From JBBQNY01 sp038221545 (GTDB lineage: Bacteria > Pseudomonadota > Gammaproteobacteria > Xanthomonadales > Ahniellaceae): a stretch of 15,149 nucleotides of DNA. The stretch covers positions 1-15,149 of the forward strand of contig JBBRIE010000054.1 in NCBI GenBank assembly GCA_038221545.1. Reading direction: 5' to 3'. The notes below the pieces were generated by a model. That model was not told where the DNA came from, did no database searches, and was given only the letters and a program-made list of their open reading frames with translations. Shown here piece after piece: positions 1 to 6,241 of the stretch. The number at the start of each line of letters is the position of its first letter. Position 1 is the first letter of the stretch. The position numbers and the translations under genes were made by a program.

Positions 1-1274
1 ACCAGCGCCGGCCGAAGGTTTTCCCAGGCGATCAGTGCGGTATCGCCCGGACCGCACAGGTGGAAGGCGCTCAGCGCCACCGATTCCCCGACCGCCCTGA
101 CCCAGCGCCCGCGGCGCCAGAGGCGGGTGATGTAGTCGTCCCAGGACAGGAGGGAGTCCGCGTCGATGCCATCGAACACGCCGCGCAGGCCCGCCTTTCG
201 CGCAGAGTGGTATAGCGGGAAGGTGATGCCGTTGGTGTAGTCGAACGGCTCGTCGACGTCGTCCACGAAACGCGCGAGCTCGTTGCCCATCGCGGTGACG
301 TCGCCCCTGGCCAGGGAGCGCGCGTCGAAATCGGGATTGGCCTGCGCGATGCGGATGCCAGCCATCTCGTTTGCGTCCTCCGGGTCGACGCTCGTTCCCG
401 AATACGTGATCAGCCTGCGACCGCGGGAGCGCTCGATCCTGCCGGCAAGCGCCGCCACCGAGTTGGAGTCGAGTCCGCCGCTCAGCATGGAACCGACGCG
501 CAAGCCCGGTCTCATGCGGTCGGCCACCGCGCGTTGCAGCAGCTCGCGCAACTCTTCCACGTAGTGTTCGTCGCCATGCCGTCCGTCGGCGTCGAGCTCG
601 CAGCGCACGTCGTGGTAACGGAGAGTGTCGCTTCTCTCCTTCGAGGCGGTCATGGAATGGCCCGCGGGCATGCGACGGATGGCCTGGAAAAACGTGGCGG
701 TTTCGTCAAGCCCTTCGGTCGCGAGCACCAGGTAGTCCATGATCCGTTGCTCGTCGAGCTCGGCCGGAATGGAGCGGCAAGCCAGCAGCGGCCGCACGGA
801 CGTCGCGATCGCCAGCAGCTTGCCCGGCGCGAAATGCCGCACCAGGGGGATGGCGCCCAGCGGGTCGCGTGCGGCGAACGCCCGTTGCTGGCGTGGATCG
901 AAGAGGGCGAATGCAAAATCGCCGCGCAACCGGCCGGGCATCGAGGCGCCCCATCGCTTCCACGCGGCCATCAGCAGGCTTGCCTCGTCGGCGCGCGCGG
1001 CTTCCGCGCCGAGCGCTGCCGCGAGTTCGCGGCGGTTGTCGATGCGTGCGCAGGCAACCAGGACGCAGCCCGTTTCGGTATCCACCAGCGGCTGCGCCCG
1101 CTCCGGCGAATCGGGATCGAGCCACAGGCCCGAGTGGCACGCGCCCACGGGTCCGCGTGCGTGCACGGCGGTCGCGTCCGCGTGGGCCAGGCCCAGCCGC
1201 TCCGCCATGCGCTCCAACTCCGATGGGTCGGCCGGAGACCCGTCGAGATGCCACACCAGCGCGAATTCGGACAT
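1..1274 (-). CDS. Lasso peptide macrolactam synthetase (C protein, asparagine synthase-like), partial
   Basis: This gene encodes an asparagine-synthetase-B-like enzyme of the lasso peptide C-protein type (McjC family). Such enzymes adenylate a ring Asp/Glu side chain with ATP so that the core N-terminus closes the macrolactam. The N-terminal half (about residues 1-190) resembles a class II glutamine amidotransferase domain (RLRGDFAFALFD, AARDPLGAIPL). Residue 2 is Ser, not the nucleophilic Cys of true amidotransferases, as expected for a cyclase that uses no ammonia. The synthetase domain carries the pyrophosphate-binding loop SGGLDS at residues 265-270. The ATG at 1274 follows the B2 stop by 15 nt and has GGGA upstream. 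The left edge cuts the gene after 424 codons; the family usually runs to about 550-600 residues. The family call is firm. The lasso role rests on the B1 and B2 neighbours. Confidence 0.88.
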   Translation of the reverse strand, partial: MSEFALVWHLDGSPADPSELERMAERLGLAHADATAVHARGPVGACHSGLWLDPDSPERAQPLVDTETGCVLVACARIDNRRELAAALGAEAARADEASLLMAAWKRWGASMPGRLRGDFAFALFDPRQQRAFAARDPLGAIPLVRHFAPGKLLAIATSVRPLLACRSIPAELDEQRIMDYLVLATEGLDETATFFQAIRRMPAGHSMTASKERSDTLRYHDVRCELDADGRHGDEHYVEELRELLQRAVADRMRPGLRVGSMLSGGLDSNSVAALAGRIERSRGRRLITYSGTSVDPEDANEMAGIRIAQANPDFDARSLARGDVTAMGNELARFVDDVDEPFDYTNGITFPLYHSARKAGLRGVFDGIDADSLLSWDDYITRLWRRGRWVRAVGESVALSAFHLCGPGDTALIAWENLRPAL

Positions 1275-1289
1275 CCGGTCAGATTCCCG

Positions 1290-1775
1290 TCACGACTGCG
1301 ATTCGCGCGCGGACTGCGCGGGTTGCGGGACAGGAAGTGCCGTAGGCTCGCCTCGCCGGTCGAGATGCTTGCTGTACCGCGCAACGGCGCCGTACGCCTG
1401 CCCGTCGATCTCCACCCATGCATGCGCATCGAGCGTCGCCGCGACAGGGTCGATGGCGAATTTCAGTGCTGGCGCGAGATGCCGCGCGCGCGCCAGCCGC
1501 TCGAGCACCATCGCCCTGGCGAGGCAGCGCGGTGTACCGAGCAGCAGGCGCGCCGCCAACTCCACGCCGCGATGCAGCGCATCGCCGTCGGTGGAATCCG
1601 GCGCGCCGTCCCGCGATGGATCACCGGCGGGCATGCGACCGAGGACGGCTCGACCCGCCGCCAGTCCGCGACTACTGAGCATCGCCGACGCGATCGGCAG
1701 CGCGACGATCGAGAAGCGGACGGCGCGGCGCGTCAATGGCGACAAGGCGCGCCAACGGGACCATAAGGACGCCAC
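1290..1775 (-). CDS. Lasso peptide leader protease (B2, transglutaminase-like)
   Basis: This 161-residue protein matches the lasso B2 family (McjB C-terminal, transglutaminase-core-3 fold), the Cys protease that removes the leader peptide from the precursor. The proposed nucleophile is C84 in TPRCLARAMVLERL, and the His is H118 in DAHAWVEIDG. The basic, hydrophobic N-terminus (LWSRWRALSPLTRR, residues 4-17) is typical of split B2 proteins. The GTG at 1775 is the first plausible start after the B1 stop (TAG at 1783-1781), leaving 5 nt between the genes. No strong Shine-Dalgarno is seen, so translation is probably coupled to B1. The frame stays open far upstream across B1 and the exporter, but that extension reads as random low-complexity protein and is not coding. 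No clear Asp follows the His at the spacing known for McjB (see findings). Confidence 0.83.
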   Translation of the reverse strand: MASLWSRWRALSPLTRRAVRFSIVALPIASAMLSSRGLAAGRAVLGRMPAGDPSRDGAPDSTDGDALHRGVELAARLLLGTPRCLARAMVLERLARARHLAPALKFAIDPVAATLDAHAWVEIDGQAYGAVARYSKHLDRRGEPTALPVPQPAQSARESQS

Positions 1776-1780
1776 GGCAA

Positions 1781-2089
1781 CTACTGGAGTTCGACCAGAC
1801 CGGCTTCGCGCAGGCTGGCGACCAGGCTCGAGACGTCCGCGGAGAGGACGTCGGGCTGAACATCGAACTCGTCGAGCAACGTGGAATAGGCGGGCGCCAG
1901 TGCGGGATCCCCGCTCAGCAGTTCCCACAGCCGAGCGCCCACCCGATTCAACCCGAAGAACTTTTCGGACGCAAGATCGACGAGTACGGCCTGGTCGTCG
2001 ACCTGCTGGAAGAGGACGTCGAGAGAGGGAGTGATGCGCGATCCTGGCGAAACGCCTGAGTGCCAGTGATCGTCGGTCGATTCGGTCAT
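1781..2089 (-). CDS. Lasso peptide B1 protein (PqqD-like RiPP recognition element)
   Basis: This 102-residue protein is a stand-alone PqqD-like RiPP recognition element. In split-B lasso systems, B1 binds the leader peptide and presents it to the B2 protease. The hallmark segment is ASEKFFGLNRVGARLWELL at about residues 40-58, followed by a helical region ending in LVASLREAGLVEL. The ATG at 2089 is the only good start: an in-frame TAA lies about 45 nt upstream, inside the divergent spacer. It is the first gene of the B1-B2-C operon and has a perfect TATAAT about 50 nt upstream of its ATG. It could in principle serve another RiPP pathway, but adjacency to B2 and an asparagine-synthase-like C protein makes lasso biosynthesis by far the best reading. 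Confidence 0.86.
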   Translation of the reverse strand: MTESTDDHWHSGVSPGSRITPSLDVLFQQVDDQAVLVDLASEKFFGLNRVGARLWELLSGDPALAPAYSTLLDEFDVQPDVLSADVSSLVASLREAGLVELQ

Positions 2090-2139
2090 GTCGGATACCC
2101 GGGGCAGGCTGGGGCGTCGGCGGCGTGACGACTCGATCC

Positions 2140-2145
2140 ATTATA
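2140..2145 (-). promoter_or_regulatory. Candidate -10 element for the B1-B2-C operon
   Basis: The minus strand reads a perfect TATAAT here, which stands out in such GC-rich DNA. Transcription would begin near 2133 and leave a leader of about 44 nt before the B1 ATG at 2089. No good -35 hexamer is seen 16-18 bp upstream (GAACAA, GGAACA and GGGAAC are the options), so an activator or an extended contact may be needed. On the other strand, TTGACG at 2150-2155 could be a -35 for the exporter, but its partner -10 (around 2173-2179) is poor. The two promoters would overlap in this 101-bp spacer. Confidence 0.42.
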
Positions 2146-2190
2146 GTCGTTGACGAACCCGTTGTTCCCCGCATTGCAAAAGGCTGATCC

Positions 2191-3939
2191 GTGCTCTCGA
2201 CGCACACCCCTGCGTCTGGCATCGCCGGACGGGATTCGGCCGACGCGCTCGCCGCGCGGCAATCCTGGCGATTGCTGTGGGCCGCGACGCGAGGCAAGCG
2301 GCTGCTGATGGCGGCCGGTATCGGACTGATTATCGCGCAGGCGGCGATCGTGCTCGTCCTGCCCTGGCTGGCCGGTTCGGTCGTGCAGGAATTCACTACG
2401 CGCGCAGGCGCGATGCCTTCGCTCATGCTGGCGTTGGGCGTATTCGCCGCGATGGCGCTTTTGAGCCTCTGGATGGCGGGCGCGGTGTCGTCCGTGGTCG
2501 AGACCCTCAGCGCGCGCATGACCGAGTCGATACACGACCGGCTGATGTCGTTGCGCATGGGCTGGCATGCGCACCGGAGCCGCGGCGATTGCGCCGCCCT
2601 GATCGCACGCGATGTCCCCGCGGCGGTCAACGGCGCCATGGTGGTGTTCCTTGGTATCCCTTCTGCATTGGTCACGGCGGTCGGCGCCATAGCGCTCATG
2701 CTCGGCATCTCGAGCGCCGCTGCGATCGCCGTCCTCGTGCCGCTACCATTGTTCGTCATTGCGTTGAAGTACGCAGGCAGGCGGCTCGGCCGCCTGTCGA
2801 GGGAGGAATCGGACGCCGCGGCCGCGCTCGATGCCTACGCGAGCGAATCGATCCACCGGCTCGCGCCGATCAAGCTGTTCAATCTCGAGCCGGCGCGCCA
2901 GCAGCGGCTCGCTGTGATTGCCCGCCGCTGGACCGGCGCACGCCGTGCGGTGGCGCTGTTCCTGGCCCGGCAGGCCGCGGCAGTGGCGATCGCGGCCAGC
3001 ATTGTCGGCGCGGGCTATCTCGCCTACGTGGGGCCCCGTGCGTTCAGTGACTCGCTCACGCTGGCCGAACTGGTGCGCATCGTTGGCTACGCGACCGTGA
3101 TGGTGGGGCCGCTGGCGACGCTCGCGTCGACTTACGGCTCCATCCGGCGCCTGCACGGCTCACTTGCCCGGTTGGGATCCGTGCCGCCACTGGAATCGCC
3201 GATGTCGGAGCGCCGTGCTGCGCCGACGGCCCCGCTGTCGACGCCTCCCCGGCTCACACTGTCGAACGTGCGATTCCAGTACGCCACTGCGGCCGGCCCG
3301 TTGCTCGATGGCCTTGACCTCGTCGTCGAACCGGGTGCGCGCGTCGGCATCGTGGGCGAGAACGGCAGCGGCAAGTCGACGCTCGCGCACCTGCTCGTCC
3401 GGTTCCTGGACGGATGGGAAGGGGCCATCGAGTTGTCGGGTCGCTCGATTGCGGACATTCCGCACCGCGAAGTCCGCGATGTGATCGGGCTCGTGCCTCA
3501 GGCGATCGAGCTGTTCGACGGTAGCCTCGCGGACAACCTGCGCGTCGCGGCACCACTGGCGAGCGACGAAACCTTGCGGGACGTGATGGCTCGCGTGGGG
3601 CTCGACCGCTGGCTGGATCGGTTGCCCGAGGGATTGGAAACCGCCATCGGCGAGAACGGCGGGCGGATTTCCGGGGGTCAGCGTCAGCGCATCGCGATCG
3701 CGCGTGCGCTGCTTTCAAATGCCCAGATACTGGTGCTCGACGAAGCCACTTCCATGCTGGATGCGGAAGGAGAAAACGAACTCGTGCACCTGCTCGACCG
3801 CGAGTTGCAGGGGCGCACGGTCGTGGTCGTCACCCATCGCCCCGCGGCGCTGCGACTTGCCAAAACCCACTATCGGCTGGAACGGGGGCGGCTCTCGCCG
3901 CTCGTGCCTGCAACCGGCAACGCGTGCGCCGTCGCATGA
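2191..3939 (+). CDS. ABC exporter (lasso D-type permease/ATPase fusion)
   Basis: This is a 582-residue half-transporter with a six-helix membrane domain (about residues 37-320) fused to an ATPase domain (about 350-570), expected in the inner membrane as a homodimer. In lasso clusters this D protein exports the mature peptide and often gives self-immunity. Visible motifs are Walker A GENGSGKST (389-397), the Q-loop VPQ, signature ISGGQRQR (493-500), Walker B ILVLDEA with D517/E518, and the switch His H549 in VVTHR. There is no N-terminal C39 peptidase domain, consistent with leader removal by B2. The GTG start at 2191 is supported by AAAAGG at 2178-2183. The gene diverges from B1-B2-C, so peptide maturation and export could be controlled from one shared spacer. 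It could also export another product, but its location favours the lasso role. Confidence 0.88.
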   Translation: MLSTHTPASGIAGRDSADALAARQSWRLLWAATRGKRLLMAAGIGLIIAQAAIVLVLPWLAGSVVQEFTTRAGAMPSLMLALGVFAAMALLSLWMAGAVSSVVETLSARMTESIHDRLMSLRMGWHAHRSRGDCAALIARDVPAAVNGAMVVFLGIPSALVTAVGAIALMLGISSAAAIAVLVPLPLFVIALKYAGRRLGRLSREESDAAAALDAYASESIHRLAPIKLFNLEPARQQRLAVIARRWTGARRAVALFLARQAAAVAIAASIVGAGYLAYVGPRAFSDSLTLAELVRIVGYATVMVGPLATLASTYGSIRRLHGSLARLGSVPPLESPMSERRAAPTAPLSTPPRLTLSNVRFQYATAAGPLLDGLDLVVEPGARVGIVGENGSGKSTLAHLLVRFLDGWEGAIELSGRSIADIPHREVRDVIGLVPQAIELFDGSLADNLRVAAPLASDETLRDVMARVGLDRWLDRLPEGLETAIGENGGRISGGQRQRIAIARALLSNAQILVLDEATSMLDAEGENELVHLLDRELQGRTVVVVTHRPAALRLAKTHYRLERGRLSPLVPATGNACAVA

Positions 3940-4052
3940 CGCAGCCGGACGCGCCCCTGGCGTTCGCACTGCGTCTGGTCGCGAAAGCCGCCGTAGAAGT
4001 TCATCCGGCTACGGGCCGGTTCGGGCTTGCGACTATTGAATCCCGTGGCTGA
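3936..4052 (+). CDS. Small ORF (38 aa) coupled to the exporter stop, function unknown
   Basis: The ATG overlaps the exporter TGA in an ATGA junction, a layout typical of translational coupling. The ORF ends at 4052, overlapping the preferred nucleotidyltransferase start by 8 nt in another frame. The product begins MTQPDAPLAFALRLVAKAAV and ends GRFGLATIESRG. I do not recognise it. Three readings are possible: a genuine small protein or coupling peptide; the true N-terminus of the nucleotidyltransferase, separated by a frameshift between about 4020 and 4050; or a precursor-like peptide (Gly followed by Glu eight residues later near the C-terminus). The second reading is helped by the downstream protein looking short at its N-terminus for its family. 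Confidence 0.35.
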   Translation: MTQPDAPLAFALRLVAKAAVEVHPATGRFGLATIESRG

Positions 4053-5031
4053 GGAACCGGCGACGATCGAGCGCAGGCCGGGCGATGTGCCGGTCAGCGC
4101 CCCCATCCTGACGGCCATGCAGACGCTGGCGCAGCGACGCGTGCTGCGCGAAGTACTGGGTGAGCTGGCCGCCCGCGACACGCCGGTGCTGGTCCTCAAA
4201 GGCCACGCGCTGTCGCAATGGCTTTACCCGTCTTCCGAGCAGCGCCAGACCGCCGACGTCGACCTGCTGATGCCCGCGAAGCCCCATGTCGACGGACTCA
4301 TGGCCTGGCTCGCGGCGCGGGGCTTCACCAAGGTCGAGTCGACCTTCCCCGGCGACATGGTCTGTTCCGAACTGGCGTGTTGCGGGCCGCAGCTCGGCGG
4401 CCGCAACGTCGAACTCGACCTGCACTGGCGGTTGTCCACGCTGCCCGTGTTCGCATTCCGTTTCGACTTCGCCGAACTCATGGCCGGGTCGCAGGCGCTT
4501 CCGGAACTTCATCCGCATGCGCGTGGCCTCGGTCCCGTTCATGCGCTGCTGCATGCGTGCATGCATCGGGTGCAGAACATGCCTGATGGCATCCACGACG
4601 AAGCCAAGTGGCTGCGCGACATCGAGCTCCTGATCGCCGCTCTCGACGAAGCGCAATGGCGGCGGTTGGCGACTCTCGCAGTCGAGAGAAAGCTGGCCGC
4701 CGTCTGTCGCGATGGCCTGATAGCGGCCGGCGCACGCGGGGCGACTCGTGCGCCGCAGTGGGTAATGCAGGCCCTGGCCGGGGCGGCGTCGACGCAGGGA
4801 ATGAACGTCGCACGAATGCAGCGATGGTCGTACGTTCAATGGCAGTGCTGGCGCGCGATCCCCACGCTGCGCCAGCGGCTTCGCTGGTTGCGTCAACGCA
4901 TCTGGCCAACCTTCCAATACTTGCGTCATCGGCATGGCGCAGTCGCGCACTCGAAGATCGGGATGCGAAGCGTGCGCATCGTTTCCGGATTGCGGCAGGC
5001 AGCGGGGCGCGGCCGGGATCCGCCCGATTGA
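4045..5031 (+). CDS. Nucleotidyltransferase family protein of a lasso peptide locus
   Basis: This 328-residue protein (from GTG 4045; TTG at 4036 or 4027 is possible) looks like an NTP_transf_5-type nucleotidyltransferase, a family that recurs in lasso peptide clusters. The catalytic signature is present: LVLKGHAL, then D71-V-D73 in TADVDLLMP, and a third acidic residue D125 in VELDLHWRL. A helical C-terminal region follows (VHALLHACMHR, DEAKWLRDIELLIAAL). In some lasso clusters such enzymes accompany an HPr-kinase-like protein and have been linked to tailoring of the phosphorylated peptide, but no kinase is visible here. The gene sits just downstream of the exporter and is probably co-transcribed with it. 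Its N-terminus is shorter than many relatives, and a possible lost or frameshifted N-terminal piece lies in the small ORF at 3936-4052. The substrate is unknown. Confidence 0.75.
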   Translation: MAEEPATIERRPGDVPVSAPILTAMQTLAQRRVLREVLGELAARDTPVLVLKGHALSQWLYPSSEQRQTADVDLLMPAKPHVDGLMAWLAARGFTKVESTFPGDMVCSELACCGPQLGGRNVELDLHWRLSTLPVFAFRFDFAELMAGSQALPELHPHARGLGPVHALLHACMHRVQNMPDGIHDEAKWLRDIELLIAALDEAQWRRLATLAVERKLAAVCRDGLIAAGARGATRAPQWVMQALAGAASTQGMNVARMQRWSYVQWQCWRAIPTLRQRLRWLRQRIWPTFQYLRHRHGAVAHSKIGMRSVRIVSGLRQAAGRGRDPPD

Positions 5032-5076
5032 CACTTTGCAACGCGCCGGCCCAGTCGAGGTCGAGGACGCCACTGA

Positions 5077-5082
5077 TATACT
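5077..5082 (+). promoter_or_regulatory. Candidate -10 element for the rml operon
   Basis: TATACT occurs in the 130-bp spacer between the nucleotidyltransferase stop and rmlB, in an otherwise very GC-rich stretch. A start of transcription near 5089 would give a leader of about 73 nt containing the hairpin at 5105-5138. The hexamer 17 bp upstream (GTCGAG) is a poor -35. A TTGACA at 5028-5033 matches the -35 consensus but lies much too far away to pair with this -10. Confidence 0.3.
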
Positions 5083-5104
5083 TCTCGGCTCGCCACCTCT
5101 TGGT

Positions 5105-5138
5105 CGCGGGTCCGCGACGGGCCAGTGCGGACCCCGCG
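5105..5138 (+). promoter_or_regulatory. Strong GC hairpin in the rmlB leader
   Basis: CGCGGGTCCGC (5105-5115) pairs with GCGGACCCCGCG (5127-5138) to form an 11-bp stem with one bulged C at 5132 and an 11-nt loop. The hairpin ends 23 nt before the rmlB ATG. No T tract follows, so it is not a standard intrinsic terminator of the upstream gene. It may be an mRNA structure that affects rmlB translation or transcript stability, or a protein-binding inverted repeat. Confidence 0.5.
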
Positions 5139-5161
5139 CGTCCAGCCCCGACCCTGACCTG

Positions 5162-6241
5162 ATGACAGACACCCAATCCCTGACCTGGCTGGTGACCGGC
5201 GGCGCCGGCTTCATCGGCAGCAATTTCGTGCGCGAGGCGCTCGCGCACGAACCGCGCCTGCGGATCGTCAACCTGGACCTGCTGACCTACGCAGGCAACC
5301 GGGACTCGCTCAAGGACATGGACGCGGATCCGCGGCACGTCTTCATCGCCGGGGACATCGGGGACCACGCGCTGGTCGCGCGGTTGATGGCCGAGTACCG
5401 TCCCTGCGCAACCGTCAATTTCGCCGCCGAAAGCCACGTCGACCGTTCCATCGATGGTCCCGCCGCGTTCGTCTCGACCAACGTCGTCGGTACGCTCGCA
5501 CTGCTCGAGTGCGCGCGCGATTACTGGCGCGAACTCCCGGGACCCGGGCGAGCCGCGTTTCGTTTCCTGCATGTGTCGACCGACGAGGTCTACGGTTCCC
5601 TGGGTGCCGAAGGCCGTTTCACGGAAGCCACTGCATACGCGCCGAACTCCCCCTACGCGGCGTCGAAGGCGGCATCCGACCACCTGGTCCGTGCCTTCCA
5701 CCACACCTACGGCCTGCCGGTGCTCACAACCAACTGCTCGAACAACTACGGCCCTTACCAGTTCCCGGAAAAGCTGGTGCCGCTGGTGATCGCCAAGGCG
5801 CTCGCGGGCGAGCCGCTGCCGGTTTACGGCGATGGACGCAACGTGCGCGACTGGCTGTTCGTCGCGGATCACTGCCGCGCGATCCTGCGCGTCCTGGCCG
5901 CAGGCCGGGTGGGCGAGGTCTACAACATCGGTGGCGACGCGGAACGCGAGAACATCGAGGTGGTCCGCACCCTCTGCCGCCTGCTGGACGCGCGCGGCGC
6001 GTTGGCGGATGGCCGGAAACGCGAGTCCCTGATCACGTTCGTGGCCGACCGGCCGGGGCACGACCGCCGTTACGCGATCGATGCGGGCAAGATCTCGGCC
6101 GAGCTGGGCTGGCGGCCCGCCGTGGGATTCGAGGATGGCATGGCAGCGACCGTGGACTGGTACCTAGCGAACGGCAGTTGGGTGGCGAACGTGCTCGATG
6201 GCAGCTATCGCATGCAACGACTGGGCGGGGTGGCGGCATGA
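5162..6241 (+). CDS. rmlB: dTDP-glucose 4,6-dehydratase
   Basis: RmlB performs the second step of dTDP-L-rhamnose synthesis, converting dTDP-glucose to dTDP-4-keto-6-deoxyglucose with bound NAD+ in the cytoplasm. The 359-residue protein is of normal length. It shows the Rossmann loop TGGAGFIG (12-19), the AAESHVDRS segment, the catalytic triplet T140-D141-E142 in VSTDEVYGS, and the SDR pair Y165/K169 in YAASKAA. The family signature NNYGPYQFPEKL and the C-terminal NVRDWLFVADHC are also present. The ATG at 5162 places the Rossmann fold correctly; no clear Shine-Dalgarno is seen. The stop overlaps the rmlA start as ATGA. It is the first gene of rmlBACD-manC, with a leader hairpin upstream. Confidence 0.97.
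   Translation: MTDTQSLTWLVTGGAGFIGSNFVREALAHEPRLRIVNLDLLTYAGNRDSLKDMDADPRHVFIAGDIGDHALVARLMAEYRPCATVNFAAESHVDRSIDGPAAFVSTNVVGTLALLECARDYWRELPGPGRAAFRFLHVSTDEVYGSLGAEGRFTEATAYAPNSPYAASKAASDHLVRAFHHTYGLPVLTTNCSNNYGPYQFPEKLVPLVIAKALAGEPLPVYGDGRNVRDWLFVADHCRAILRVLAAGRVGEVYNIGGDAERENIEVVRTLCRLLDARGALADGRKRESLITFVADRPGHDRRYAIDAGKISAELGWRPAVGFEDGMAATVDWYLANGSWVANVLDGSYRMQRLGGVAA

Noticed and set aside
534..2034. Two plus-strand open frames of more than 400 codons across the C, B2 and B1 region
   Set aside because: Arg/Ala-rich shadow translations opposite genes with clear B1, B2 and C signatures.
1776..2759. Extension of the B2 frame upstream to give a 489-residue protein
   Set aside because: The added sequence runs through B1 and antisense to the exporter and resembles no protein. 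Family length and the B1 stop favour the GTG at 1775.
3870..4199. Minus-strand peptide beginning MNFYGGFRDQTQ near 4000 as a lasso precursor
   Set aside because: It is antisense to the exporter end and the small ORF, has no acidic residue at ring position 7-9 after a Gly, and lacks a leader-like N-terminus.
5028..5033. TTGACA at the end of the nucleotidyltransferase gene as a -35 box
   Set aside because: No -10-like hexamer is found 15-19 bp downstream; the nearest TATACT is more than 40 bp away.
4478..6061. A 527-codon minus-strand open frame across the nucleotidyltransferase and rmlB
   Set aside because: It lies opposite two well-supported genes, crosses an intergenic spacer, and its product is low-complexity with no recognisable motif.
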